A DNA stretch of 64,000 nucleotides from Hamiltosporidium tvaerminnensis (GCA_022605425.2 CM061254.1:1-64000), one strand, 5' to 3'; positions 7,661-20,826 are shown, counted from the first letter of the stretch. Numbers and translations: made by a program. Notes: generated by a model not told the origin, from the letters alone.

Positions 7661-10600
7661 AATACCCTTTATGTAAGGGCTATACAGTAAGAGATAAGTC
7701 AATCGTAAAGAGGTGATAGTTTTATTAAAAACTAGCAGTGTGCATAAAAGGTGATGACGACTGACGAGTAGACAAGGATGTTGTTTTCTTGCCTATTAAG
7801 GGTTGTTGTATGATGATCTTTAGGAGTTTTAGCTTGATTGAATATAGCCTGAGCCTAAAAGGAGTTAATTCCTGCTGAATAAAGTATGACAATAGGACCC
7901 CTTGTTTGATGTATAACATAGTCATCGGGTGGTCTTAAGGCTAGGAGAGTAGTTTAGTTAGTTTAAGACTTGTTAATAGTGACCCTAAAACTCTATAGTA
8001 AAGGTGGGTTAATCATTTCTAGAACTTTCTAGAAATATAAAAATATTTAAATAAAATTTCTTTTTCCTACTTAAAAAGTTTTTTTAATCTTATTTTATTG
8101 TTTTATTATAATTTCAAATTTTTTATATCTTAATGTTAAATTAAAATTGTTTCCTATCTAAAACATTTTTTATATTTCTTGCAATAATACGTACCTCTTT
8201 TTTATTTTTTTTACACGAAAATTTGAATTTTTTTTATTAAGAACTTAATTTGAATTTTCATTAAAAGTTTTTACCTGATTTTTATATTATCTATTTTGTC
8301 CGTCATAGAAATATTGAACTTATGCTGGTATATGTGTTACACATAAGCTTTGTTTCTATTTAAGATAAATAGTGTTATACTCCAATTTCGTTTTTTTTAT
8401 TTACATGATACTATTTTTTATATTTAGGTATATAAATCAATTATTTACATGTCTCAAAAATATATTTGTTCGTTACCTAAGTCCTTAATTCGGAAAACTT
8501 TGGTTTTCCTATTTTTTAGTGAGCATTCTTGATGTTTTTCTTGGATTAAGTCTAATTGTATTTAAATTTAAATTTTTGATTTGAAAGCAATAAAATAAAA
8601 TATTTTAATGTATTTTACACTTACACTAACTAATTTTTTAGTTCAGACAATATTACATTAAACTTTAAATTTTACAAAACATAAATGGAAAAACCATATT
8701 TTATCTAATTATATTCTGATAGCCTGTATTCAGTTATGGAATCTTCTTAATTCGACATATAAATCTTTAAATTTGTAATATGTAAGGTCAATGGCCATTT
8801 TTCACTCTCTAAACTACCATTTTTCTTTTTATATGAACCTTCTAACATTTACGTAACTAATAATCTCTTTTGGCATATTTTTATATTTTAGTGCCTCTGG
8901 TTTGTTTTTAAAGTTAGAATTTCATTGGTTTTTTGTCTTTCTTAGATTTTCTATATAATATATACGTTTTTAAAAATTCGTTCTAAAAGTGTTTGCTAAA
9001 CCGAAGGTTTGAACAATCGTTATAAAGTCAGTATAGTCTAAATTGGTGCCTCGTAATTCAGTTTGTGTCGTTTTGCAATAGCTTAGATTTATATTCTTTT
9101 CTTTCTTAATCAGCTGTTATTTTTTTCTTAGAACTTTTAATTATTTTTATTTAGTTTTTACTTTATCTAATACATGGTTTACTTTATTTTTCAAAATTTT
9201 ATTTTTTTAAACTCTAGACTGGTTTTTTATAACAATTTTGTATTTTATAAGACGGTTCGAGTATGGTTTGAAAATTTGTTTTTAAAGAAGGTTTAAAGAA
9301 TGCCTAAACTTTCGTTGGTTTTAGGTGTTTGACATTCTTTTAAAATAATTTACTTTTCTTAAGAGTTTTTATGTGTTTTTTTTTAATTTTTTAAACTATT
9401 TTCTAAATTTATTAGAATGATTTTTACTTATTTACTGGAATTTTTTAGTTGTAAAGTTTTTTATTTCTTTTAACCTATACTTACAATTTTTTTAAGTTTT
9501 TTATATGTTTTTACGTGTTCTTTCCCGGTTTTTTACGTTTTCTCTTAAATTTAGCTGTTTTTTCGTGTTTTTTTACAGCTTTTGGAATTTCCTAAATTTT
9601 TTATTTTTTTTTTAAAACTTTTTAAATTTTCAATTTTATAATATTTAGAATTTTAGACTTCCTTTATGTTTTATCTACTTATTTATTGATCGGTATATCT
9701 TCCGAGTGTCTTTTAACGTATTAATAAGAATTTTTTTTGTAAAACTGTATACTAAATGAACAATTATTGGTTTTTTGACAAAAATTTGAAGATTTTTTTA
9801 AAAAATTATCATTTTTAGAATTATAGCTCGGTAAATTTAGAAAAATTACCCCCGTAAAATTATTAAAGCCTAAACCTTGTAAAAATTACTTTTAAACAGT
9901 GCAGGTTTAACATATAGAATTTATTATATATGTTATATATTACTTTACTTTATTTTATTTTGATTTTATCTTTTTAATAGAGCTAGAATTTTATTCTCGC
10001 TACGAAATTCGAAGAATTTCTTAAAAAAAAAATATTTTTGGAAAAAATATTTATGTTACCATTCTTAATTACTATTTTCTGTTTTTATTAAGGAAAAATT
10101 TTGGAAAAATTTTTTAAATACAGTAAATAAAAATATAGATTTGGAAGATTTATGTTTGGTTTAATAAATTTCGAATAACTTCCATCTTTCAACAAAAATT
10201 ACTGTAAACTCTTAATTAAGATTGAATTATCCTTTTTTATAACTTAAATTTTAAGTTCTTTACTCAAAAATAGAAAAGTTAAAGCAAATATTTGCAACTA
10301 AAGGTGATCTCTCTTTAAATTTAAAATATTGTAAGATTTTAACTTGATTCTGTATGTAATAGTAGTTATTTTTTGCTGGTTTAAATTTAATTTTTATTTT
10401 ATAAAAAATTACTTTTTATTTTTATATCCTATTAAATATGTTTTAAACTAACTGACAGCATTCATCTTTAAGGAAATTGAATAAAATATAAATCGTAATT
10501 CAAATAATGGTAAAAAACATATGTTTTTTGACTATAGTAAAAATAGAAACTTATATTTTTATAAGTATTATTAATTTACCTAAAAAGGAAATACCTTTGT

Positions 10601-11248
10601 AAATCTGTAAATATCTTATAAATCTTACTTATATCTAGTTTTACCAACTTAAAAACCCTATAGAGAATTCAGTAATGAATTGTACTAATAAAATTTTGAT
10701 TCAAATTTAGGTTTGTTTACACAATTAAGGAAATTTTGGTTTTCGAAAAAAGTAAATTTAGTTTTGCATGTTTTGAGTTAAAAAGTTACATTTTCTTCAA
10801 ATTTTATTTTTTTTTAAAAAAAATTCGAAGAATGTTTTTTGTAGTATCAAATTTTTGTTGAAAAACTATTTATGTACGTCAATTTTGAAATAAATCAACA
10901 AACCTATAGATTATTATGTTTCTTTTCGAAGAAAAGAAAGCGAAGGCAAGTAATATAGACACTTTTTGTATATATTTAATAAATATTCGTGATAAAATTA
11001 TTATTTATCATTTAAGCTAAAGAAAATAAGTTATACGTACAAAAAATAAATAAATTTTTTATTTTTTCACTTGTTAGATACGGATCATAATGGTATTGTG
11101 GATATCTGACAGGTTAAAGCCTTTATTGATATACCTTGGAATTTTATTCTTTAATAAAATACAATTTATTGACTTTACTTTTCGAAAACCATATACTTAT
11201 TTTTTCTTTAATACTTTTACTTTTCCTATTTAATATATTTTGAATAAA
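7661..11248. other. Gene-free AT-rich stretch
   Basis: From 7661 to about 8000 composition is mixed and may still be LINE-derived. A 9-bp inverted repeat, TTTCTAGAA with TTCTAGAAA, lies at 8017-8036. After that the sequence is dominated by T-rich tracts with no open frame I can support. Short TTCGAAGAA-type palindromes occur near 10005, 10817 and 10920. Confidence 0.5.
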
Positions 11249-11432
11249 TATTCTCAATGAGAATATCAAAAGTGTCTCTCTAATAAAGTTTAAGTATAAT
11301 TGAGATTCTCGAAGAGAATATCAGAATTGAAGTTCATTTAAAAGACATAGGAGGGATATTCTCGAAGAGAATATTAGAATTGTATTATATTTAATGTATT
11401 ATTAATGTATATTTTCGAAGAGAATATCGGAA
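11249..11432. repeat. Array of four regularly spaced palindromes
   Basis: Four copies of a hairpin motif, consensus ATATTCTCGAAGAGAATATC, are centred near 11257, 11312, 11365 and 11418, about 53-55 bases apart. Each is followed by a conserved tail like AGAATTG, so the unit is a degenerate ~53-bp tandem repeat. Stems are kept with a GAA loop or one central mismatch. Function unknown. Confidence 0.7.
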
Positions 11433-11789
11433 ATGCAAAACTTTTTTAATTTTTATTATTTAAAATGATTTTACATTATTATTTTTTTTGATTAAGCAAT
11501 GACATAGGTAAAAGAAATTTAAAGAAATTTAGAAAGAATTTATTTGTCTATGTGAATTCATGAAATGATATTTTTGAAGATAGTAAAATATTTTTATAGG
11601 CGAGTTTTGTTTTAATTAGGTAAAATATGATTTGTAGGGTATTTATTTTTTTACAATATATTTAGCCTCTCTCTTAGAGATGAGTAAGTTAATAGAGATC
11701 TTATCAAGCTTTAGGAACGTATCATTATTATCTAAAAATTTGCAATTGGTTTAAAAAAAAAATATAAAAATATAAATATAGGTGAATTT

Positions 11790-12500
11790 TTAATATCGTG
11801 GCATCTTCTACTGTGGTACTCTTACTATGTCTATGGGTTAGGGATTATCTATCTCTTAGTAATAATCCTCCGATACCCTGATATATTTCTTTTTCACCAT
11901 ACTAATGTAGAAGCCATGAAACGCATGCCACAAATACGGAACGATTTCGTTCTTACTCTAATATTCGCAGCTGAATGTGCTTTTACTCTTACTATCTACG
12001 CTGATATGGTTTGTTAAAGGGCTTATGTAAGATTATTTGCATAAGTCTGGACATAAATACATAGGGTAGTAAAAAACTAACTCGTTCGATCTCGTATAAC
12101 AGTCGATTTTACTGCAATAAGTGAATTTATTCACTTATGAAAATGTTGATATATAATCGTATTAACATCAATACCTGTTTTACAGTATCTCTAAGGCAAT
12201 GAGCTCGATAACGGGACAATATTGCCTATTTAGATGGAATACTTTTTTAAAGAATGTATATAAAGCAAGCATTTTTAGATTTAAAAACTTATAATACAAT
12301 AGGGCCTCTTCTATATGAAACTAAATAGAAATTTCGAATTATCTATTTATCCCTAATCTTACCAACCTAACTTGCTCTTTGTGTATCTAACCCTCTCCTA
12401 ATAAACCTCAAATCAAAATCAAATATTGTATATGTCTTTGGAAAAACTAATTTCCGTTTAAATAAATGTGTTCGCCCTAACCCCTAACTATTTTAAGAAT
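11790..12500. other. GC-richer island with several hairpins, no gene recognised
   Basis: This stretch is visibly less AT-rich than its flanks and contains telomere-like words (GGTTAGGG near 11835, CCCTAACCCCTAAC near 12477). A 9-bp stem with TTTA loop lies at 12117-12138. AGGCAAT and ATTGCCT (about 12192-12228) form a second stem. No continuous reading frame is visible. It may be a decayed mobile element or old subtelomere sequence. Confidence 0.4.
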
Positions 12501-12985
12501 CCAAATGATGTATGGATTTACCAAAAGTTTACTCATTAGTAAAAAAACAAAAATTCTCAATTTTTAAATACATTTAGCTTTATTGAAGATTGAAAAAGTA
12601 GGGAATCTAATTTTTCTGCTAAATATTTTTTTTAAATTTTAGTGTTAAATATTGACCAAATTGATATTCTACAATCTTAAATCTCTTTTTCTTTATTCAA
12701 TTTTATTTTGAGTCTAAAATACAAATATTTTGTTCGAGAATGAATCGACATTATTAGCACAACGTGAAGTAACCACAATAATAATTTCAATCTGAAACAT
12801 AAATCAAATATATTTTCAATATTATTTATACAAACTATTTATCTGAGATTATAATTTATTTTGATGAGTCGCTTTGAGTGCTTACGAGAGATTCTCCAAG
12901 GACTTTTATGTTTTTTTCTAATATTGTGTCTTTTTTATAGGTTTGTGCTCAGCCAATTTTTTCTGTGCAAACTCGAAATGATATT

Positions 12986-13261
12986 TTATAAATAACATAG
13001 GATAGGTCGTTGGAATATATCTTGAAAATTGTAAGAAACAATTTCATTTAAGAATGGGCTTTGAAATTTAAATCAAATCAGTATTTTCGCAATATTTGGA
13101 ACTTCTGAGTTTAGTCTGGCTAATTTGGCAAGAGAACTACTTTGAGAACGTACTATCTTTTGTTCAAATATACATCGAAGCCCTATAGGTTTATTTTTTA
13201 CATGCTTATTAGATAACGAGTTTTGAAGACACTTTGGGCAAATTTTGAAAAAATTTGTGAT
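12986..13261 (-). pseudogene. Decayed coding relic with a CPKC motif
   Basis: On the minus strand 91 codons carry only one stop (TGA at 13073-13075) and there is no ATG start. The reading contains FKICPKCLQNS and then GLRC about 20 residues on, the kind of Cys-x2-Cys plus Cys layout seen in zinc-binding N-termini of ISXO2/Merlin-type transposases. The match is too weak to name. Random DNA at this base composition should show a stop about every dozen codons, so I infer a former gene. Confidence 0.4.
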
Positions 13262-15059
13262 TTAGAAAATCTTAAATAGAACATTGACTAAAAAGAATGC
13301 AAAAATAAAAAAAATATAGATGGTGCAGAAAGATTAAATGCTCATTTGAACTAAATAAAAAGAGTTAAAATAAAATATCGTTTTAAAAACATTTCGTTGT
13401 ACAATTTTGTATTGGAAATATTTTTTTTGCCTCTGTACTGATACAATTTTATAATATTACAATTTTCAATTGCATTTTTGTCGATTATAATGACTTCGAG
13501 TGTTTTTTTAAGGTGGACAAAACTAAGATGCATTAATTCTCTCGCTTATAAAAAAAAATATTTAGAACGATTAATGCTTAATAGATTTCAGAAGTTTTAT
13601 TTGAATTTTAAGTTATATTACAAGTATATAAGAAAAAACGATTATAATGTTAACATTTGGACGTTGAGTCTATAGTAAGAATTTTTGTTTGAGAAGAACT
13701 AAATTACGCCTTTGTTTTTTCAAAGTCAAAGGTCACTCAATAAAGTTTTTGTGAGCTTGTATAATTTTGAAGTTTACCTTCTAGAGTTTTTATTTTACGT
13801 ACAATTTGATTTATTTGTGTAAATAAATTATATCTAAATCGCAAAAATAAAATACTCTTTTTATCAAGATTCTGTAATTAAGGCGGAAACAATTCAGTAA
13901 AAAAAAATATTTATGTTAGGTATCAATTCCGAATCTAAAGATTTAGTTTACATTGAATAAAATTATATATTGCTTGTTCATATACATAAATTTTCTTGTT
14001 TAGGTTCGCGTATTTAAATTGAAGATTTGAAATTTTTATTGCTGTTGCTTTAAAATTCATTTAAATGTGTTTCTGAATTAGGTTCGAATGTTGTATCAAC
14101 TATCATCTGATTAATCAATTTAAATATAATTTTTTGATTATTTGTCAATAAGCGTTTGTTCTTTTTTTCTAACCTCCAAAAGAAATCTAAACCTAAGGAA
14201 TTTAGAAAATAAAGAGTTTGAGTAAGACAATTGCTTCATCTGAATTGAATGCTTAGGGGTAGAGTATGATTCTTTCAGACTTAATCATATTTAGTTTTTT
14301 TATTTACTAAAGTATTGCAAAAACCAGCTTGGATAAACAAATTTTAACCTTTATTCAAATTTCTTCAAGGATATACAATTTTTTTCAATTTCACTACTTA
14401 CACCTTGGTATGTAACATATTAAATATTTAAATAACTAACCGAACTATGCTCGACAATAATAAAACGTTTAAATTGAACATTATACTGATATGATATCCG
14501 TAAAATGTAACTACAAATTCTGATTTTCAGTTTCTGAAATACGCATAAATATTTGTGTAAGTTTTTGTTTTTTATCACAAAATTATTTTATAAAAGCTAT
14601 TTCAATCTATATCTTATTGTAAAATTAAACGGAATATCTGTTTAATTTTAATGGTTTATGGTTGGAAATTTAATTAAAAAAACCCAAAAGTATTTATTAG
14701 TGTGTTTTTTATTTCTTAAATAATAACTCTTCTTGTAAATTGTTCTTATTTAAGTTCATTTGAAAAGCTATATTATTTTTTGCATTTTTAATAATTTAAA
14801 ATAATTGCTAACGGAATTAAATTTAGAATATTATTTTTAAAACTTCCGCCACGCAAAACGCTGAGCAAATAGTAAAAAGAATTAAATACTTGCAGTAAAG
14901 ATACTCATAATAATTGGATATTGAAAGTATTGATTGTCTATGAATTAATACTTGCAATATATTAAATTTCTTTTGTAGAATATTATTCTTAGAAGTCAGA
15001 AAAAAAATATTTGATTCAGATTAAAGTTAATAAAAGATATGAACAGTAAAAAATTCTTT
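13262..15059. other. Gene-free AT-rich stretch
   Basis: Two overlapping short open frames on opposite strands (about 13351-13675) have no supporting features. The rest is low-complexity AT sequence; nothing else seen. Confidence 0.4.
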
Positions 15060-15736
15060 AATCTATAAAATATTACATAGTATCAAAAAATAGTTGGGAG
15101 TGTTTCTTTATTTCATGATTCAATGTGATTCTAGGTTTAAATAAATAACTGCTAACATCAACACTCTTTTGGTACCCCTTAATAACTTACACCTCAAAGC
15201 CTTTCATTTAAAAAGTGAGCAAAATGACATTAATGGCCGAGGAAGGTGTCTGAAGTGTGATCTTAAGTGGAAGCCAATCTTAGACTACCCAATGATTATG
15301 CAATATTCGAAATACTCTACATTCTCTGAATCTAATGAACTTCTGGTTAAGACATATTTTATGCCTTACATAGATTACACAGATGTGCGACGCCAAGCCG
15401 ACGGGTATATCCGCTACTTAGCTTTTCCTTCTTTAAAGGGTTTTTTTATTGCTAAGTCTTCAAACTCGAGTGAACAAGCCTAGGTTTCGATGCTTTTACT
15501 CGCAATTACCTAGGAATTCGGTTTCGGCCAAGTTACATAAAAACTACAAAATGGATTTGTATAAAAAGTTTCTAAGTTTACTAGACCTTCTTCTGCGAAT
15601 ACAAATCCGAAGGAACAACTAAAATTCTAGTGTGGGTTGATTTTCACAAAAAAATATAACATTGATCTTATTAATTCCATATAGTCATTGCTAAGTAAAA
15701 AGTTTTTTAGGTGGTTATCTTTTCTCCACGCTTCTT
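15060..15736 (+). repeat. ~0.7-kb dispersed element (family A), degraded copy 1
   Basis: Aligns by eye along its length with the copy at 38217-38943. Shared landmarks are the TTCTAGGTTTAA block, AAAGCCTTTCATTT, ACTCTACATTCTCTGAA, the CTACTTAGCTTT block and the closing AAGTTTTTTAGGTGGTTATC. It is the more diverged type of copy. An open frame at 15169-15483 is inside it and is not conserved in other copies. Confidence 0.75.
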
Positions 15737-16780
15737 CATTAATATTTCATATAAAATCGCAAATCAATAGAATTTAACATTTAAAAATTTTGCGTTATTC
15801 TTTATTTTTTTGTGCTATAATAACGAATCATCATAAGCTGATTTCAGTTAAGTTTTGGATTTAACCATTTTGAAGATAATCGATAAAATTTTATTTTTAC
15901 CTCTGAAATTTATTGAAAAATGAATTTATTAAATCTAAAAGTGTTTTTGCTCTTTTGAAAGTTATATATTAAAATATTTAATGGGATAAGTCTCTCATAA
16001 ATACTACTTGTTCTGAAAGTTTACAATTTTTTAGGACATCTTTGTTGTCAAATCATGAAAATCATAGAAAATAGCAGTAAAAATAAAAACTTAGGTGCTT
16101 TGAGGATTTAGAAAACAAAACACTTCTAGAATTTAAAATATTTGCCCTTCATATGAAATGAAAAATTATTTTACAAATTTCTTGTATTGTGGTATATTAT
16201 TAACATCCAAATTTGAATATTAAGTCTTGATATTGCTTATATTTCAAAATAAGTCTATATTGCATATAGTATTTGTAAATTAAATAGTTATTCTACAACT
16301 AAAGTGAAAGAAAAGTCGTGTATAAAATTATTTTAAGTATGAAAGGGCGATTATGTGTCGTATTAGGAAATATTAGATGCGTTGAACTCCTTGGACTATT
16401 TAAAAAAAAAATATTGAAATTTTTAGAGAGCTAAGTGAGCTCGAATATGAAACCTGTAAATAAAATACATATCACATTTAGAATAAGACTAAGGTCTTGG
16501 AATTTAGGAAATCTTGTTATATGTAAAAAAAATTGACAAGAAAATCTAACTATGCAATAAAAAGCAGGAATCCTACAATGAAATTTCTATAAAATTACTT
16601 TACTGTTTTATGTGTATACGATACTTTCAATATAGATAAATAAATATAGTTCTAACCGAAATTTTTTTCAGCTATATTATAGAAAATTTATTAAATTGTA
16701 AACGAAGCATACCATTTGTAAATCTCAATAAATTATATAATTTATTTTTCGATCCGATATAAAAAAAAATCTTTAAACAG
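15737..16780. other. AT-rich stretch, possible weak coding relics
   Basis: No intact gene. A 32-codon ATG frame from about 16339 (MKGRLCVVLGNIRCVELLG) is the only protein-like piece I noticed and may be part of a relic. Confidence 0.35.
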
Positions 16781-17152
16781 TTAGACTGGACTTTATTTGG
16801 TTTAAATGCCCCCAGAACTACTTCATTTTTATAACGGTCTATTCAAAATTTATAACGAACTATAAATTATATTTTTAAAGAAGTTCTTGAAAATCCGCAA
16901 GCAAAACATAACAAAAAAGATAAAACTTGGTCTAGAAACATGATATTCGGCACAGATATGTATTTTTTGGTAAAAAATTTAGTAAAAAAGCATATTAAAG
17001 TCAGAATCACTCCACGGGATTTGCTTTAAATTAGGCAAACAAAAAATTTACGCAAATGATTTGTGGCCAGAGAAACTTGATTTTATTATAAAGTTAGGTT
17101 GACTTATTTCTTATATTTTATTTCAAAATGGTTTATTAGCTGATATAATAAA
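16781..17152 (+). pseudogene. Decayed protein-coding relic, plus strand
   Basis: One frame reads as protein across 124 codons with scattered stops, including a 57-codon open run at 16856-17026 without an ATG (for example RNMIFGTDMYFLVKN and HIKVRITPRDLL). Amino-acid use is ordinary and not the Lys/Asn/Phe-only pattern of random AT DNA. I do not recognise the family. Confidence 0.5.
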
Positions 17153-17829
17153 AAATATATTTGATGTATGATGTCGCTGTTAGAATATAGGCGGTCATCA
17201 AGTCGATTTTACTTTAAGATACAATTGAAGTTTCTTATTTTATTCAAAGGAGAGGAGCTATGGTAAACAAAATATAAATCCAGTTTTAAAGAAAGCATAA
17301 CGAGGGATAGATGTAGGAAATATAAACACAGTGGATGTAGTTTTAATTTAAAATATTTTCAAGGATGTTTTAGTTTATTCTTCGAATATTCTATTTAAAT
17401 CATTAATTAAAGATTGAATGAAAATGAAAAAAATTTCAAACCAAAATATAAAAATCAGTCGAACCATAATGAAGCTAGCTGTATGGAAGTGGAAAAAATC
17501 AAATAAATTAGAAAATTTTTAACAACCAACTAGTCTAAAATCCAAAAAATTGTGACAAATTAATATTATTTGGTTTTAAGTTTTAATATATATTGATGAA
17601 ACTAAAATTTTACAAAGAACATATCAGAACAGTTATCTTTATACAAAAAACAAAAATTTTCCTAAAAACCTCTAAATGAATATTTTTTGAGGTCATATTA
17701 GACATAATAAACTTAAATTATAGAAAATCAAATATTTCTATTTTCATTTCGACATATTTTCCCCATAAACTTCTTCCAGGGCTTTAATGAAAATTTTTTA
17801 GCCACACTTTTAAGTTAGGTTTGAAATTT
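17153..17829. other. Gene-free AT-rich stretch
   Basis: Lies downstream of the DBP5-like relic, which is on the minus strand, so it would have held that gene's 3' flank. No feature seen. Confidence 0.4.
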
Positions 17830-18645
17830 TTAGAAAGCATTGAAATCGTTCGAATCATTAACTAAGTCAACTCTAACACCAGACCTATCAAATCTTCCAG
17901 ATCGACCTACACGATGAATATAAGTTTCCACCTTTGGTATTCCTTTAACTATTGGAAGATCAAAATTTATAATTAGGTTTACCTGTGAAATATCCATTCC
18001 TCGTAAAAATTTATTTGTTGAAATCAACGTAAGAGCCTTTGCAGTTCTAAAATCATGCTCTAACTTTTTCTTATGCTGCCTTTTAATATCCCCATGAAGA
18101 CATGCTTTTTCATGAAGATCAGCCCCTAATTCTTTTCTTAAAACCTCAACCATATGTTTGGTTGCAACAAAAATTATAGACTGCCCTACTCTTAAATATT
18201 CATATGAAGATTTTATTGCTTTCATTTTTTTTCTTTTCTCTCAGTTTCTAAATAATATGGTTTTATTTCTTCGGGTTTTAAATTTTCCTTTTCATACATA
18301 CAAATGGCTTCCGGCCAAAAATTTTTAATCACTTTTTCAAACGTGGATAGAAAGTAGCAGAGAAAATATTTTTCTTGATTTTTATGACATTTTTAAAATT
18401 CTATATGCATGAGAACCAATACCATCTAAAACCGCATCCGCCTCATCAATAACTATAATTTTAACTGTTGGAGCTTTTTTATTATCCATGCTACATAACT
18501 TCAAAATACCACCCGGACTTCCAACAATAATTTCTTGATTCCCATATTCTACATCCGGTTTTACAATAAAAACTTATAATTTTGGCTCTAAAAGTTTAGC
18601 AATCACACCAAAAACCAGTTGCTTCAAAACTCTTGTTGTTGTCGG
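17830..18645 (-). pseudogene. DBP5: Pseudogene of a DBP5/DDX19-type DEAD-box RNA helicase
   Basis: DBP5 remodels mRNPs at the cytoplasmic face of the nuclear pore. Pieces in three minus-strand frames give the helicase in order: a motif-Ia-like TRVLKQ; VGSPGGILKL (motif Ib); VIDEADAVLD (motif II, DEAD) near 18440; SATF (motif III) near 18355; the linker EEIKPYYLETERKEKK; then an uninterrupted C-terminal lobe (17830-18225) with VGQSIIFVATK, CLHGDIK, STNKFLRGMDI (motif V), INFDLP and HRVGRSGR (motif VI). INFDLP plus the ETYIHRVGR context is typical of DBP5. Damage seen: a TAA after EPKL, a TAA after RILKMS, a frame change before motif III, another in an A8 run just before 18225, loss of the C-terminal tail, and no recognisable Walker A region. 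A working copy should exist elsewhere. Confidence 0.85.
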
Positions 18646-19689
18646 GTTACTGCTTGCAAACTACGTTTAGAAACACATTTTTGAAGAAGAAAACCTACGG
18701 TGTGTTGTTTTATTAGTTTCGATTTTTTAAGTACCGCTAAATTATCTCTTTTAAAATAGATTTTTTCTTCAAAATTAGATTATATTTGTATTTTAATATC
18801 CTATTTAACAAATGTAATTAAGCAAATTCTTATTTATTTGATTACTTAGAATCTTTATCCAACTATTACATTCTGATTCTTCAATATTTTAATTTCCTAA
18901 TTATTTAAACCAGCTTGTATATATCATTTTATTTTTTTGATAATTCTTTAAAAAAATTATTAACTACTTCTTGGTTAGAATATTCATTTTTCATATTTCT
19001 GGGTGAAAAGGATTTACTCAAAAAAATATTTAAAAAAACCCTTTTTTATAAAATTTTCATAGCAGTTAATTTATTTTTACGGCATTATGTAAAAGCCTGC
19101 TATGCATTATTTAAAGCTGCATTTTTATTATTTTTATAATTCCATAATCTTGTAAATATTTTTTAATTATTTTAGTATTTATTCTTAAGATATGAATTAG
19201 AAGTGAAAGAATTACAATTTATATTTTAATTACTTTATTGTCAGTTTATTTTTTTAATTGAATTTTTCTTAAATAATTTAAAATCTCGAAATAGAAAACA
19301 TATTTTTTTTAATTAAAAATCAAAAATGTGTTACAATATCTAAGGTTTCTAATGATTAATATTTTAAGAAATGGCTTCTGTTTATAACTTAAATGTATTT
19401 AAATACAGGCTAACATAGAAAAATTCAGATGTTTGAAAATATATTGTTTTTTCCTTATCAATCAACTAATTTAAGTTCATATGTTGCATGCTGCGATGCT
19501 TCAAATACAAAATTTTTCTGTAAAGGAATATTTAAATTAATTCTGGCAAACTATATTAAAATAAATGTTTTTCATATAAAGACCTATTAAATCTCATTTT
19601 TTGATAGTTTTTTATAATTATATAGAAATTCTTCATTAAAAAAAACATTGGCGTATATTCGCTATTTTTATATTTAAATACCTCTTTTA
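18646..19689. other. AT-rich stretch, no gene supported
   Basis: Would have held the N-terminal part of the DBP5-like gene, but no Q motif or Walker A can be read. A 74-codon frame at 18915-19139 begins only with TTG and has a strongly Phe/Lys/Leu-biased composition; I do not support it as a gene. Confidence 0.4.
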
Positions 19690-19924
19690 TGATCACCACT
19701 ATAGCCTTGTACGAGCCTTAGCTGCTCTCTGTAATATTGCTCACCGGTCTTTTTTCAGTTGGTTTATTTACATTTTTGGGTTTAATAACAAGGTGGTTTT
19801 AAAGGGTTGGTTGTTAGCCCTACGCCTAACCTCAACCTGGAAAAACAGATCCTTCTAAGACAAGCAGAATATACACCAAACCAATTCTACTCCCGGTATG
19901 GTGGAAAAAAATTAATTCCACCAT
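19690..19924 (-). mobile_element. 234-bp SINE-like element (family B), copy 1
   Basis: Reverse-oriented relative to the copies at 25850 and 53178. Shared blocks include GGTGGTTTTAAAGGG, TTAGCCCTA, CGGTCTTTTTTCAGT and the closing CCCGGTATGGTGG. It is diverged, and no clear target-site duplication is visible. Confidence 0.8.
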
Positions 19925-20826
19925 TTTAAATTACAAAACCATTTTTATAATATACGTATAATAATGTTTTTGATCTTTAAAACCAGTTTTTTGTGTATAT
20001 TCTACACATATAGAAGCCAGGTGTTTTTTTCGGTATTCAGAAAGATATTTGTTACCTATTAATTAGGATATTTTTACCGTATAATTTACGAATGTCAATA
20101 GTGAAACTGAAGAAAAAAGCATTGCAAATGCAAACCCATAATTATTTTTAAATTCGAAAAATATAGGTCACTAAAAACAACATAGACATATTCATATTTT
20201 ACTTTATTAACTAATATCCGGTAGATTTAATAAAAATATTTAATCCAACATATAAATTACATAGAACGGAATATATATATATCATTTTCTAATTTATATG
20301 AATTTAATAAGACATCTCGATTTCTAAATTTAAAACAACAAAATAATAAAATTTAAATTATATTTGAAATTTGATTTAAATGTTCGATAACTACCTAGAT
20401 TAAATCTATCTTTATATTTTAATATAGAAGCTTTGTATATTACGGGTTATTTAAAAATTTATTTATAAAGCGACATATAAACAAATAAATCAATTTAAAA
20501 ATAAAAAGATAAAAAATGTATCGAAAATTGATATTAAAAAACAAGGCAATATTATACTTAAAATTCTTATTTGATTAATGTTATTTTAGGGAGTCGTGTT
20601 GATACTTTTAAATTTTTTTTACATAATAAAAATTTAATAAAATTTTAATTAAGATGCTATCATACTTTGAAATATGTCTGAGAAAAATATTGCATTTATT
20701 TTAATATATGTAATTAATCAAGATAAGAAAATGAAGCTAGGGCTGTGTATATCAATAAAGAAATACTACTTTGATGAGGAAATAGAACACCAGTACAAGT
20801 AATATAGGTATATTTATAATTGTTAA
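19925..20826. other. Gene-free AT-rich stretch
   Basis: No open frame or repeat of note. Confidence 0.4.

Noticed and set aside
11249-11432. CRISPR-like array
   Set aside because: Repeats are degenerate palindromes with AT-rich similar spacers, in a eukaryotic subtelomere, with no cas genes; called a tandem repeat.
14080-14095. tRNA B-box-like GGTTCGAATG
   Set aside because: No A box or cloverleaf around it; similar words at 48379 and 52747 also fail. No tRNA or rRNA gene was found in the window.
15169-15483. 104-codon frame in the family A copy
   Set aside because: Not conserved in the other four copies; chance frame within a degraded element.
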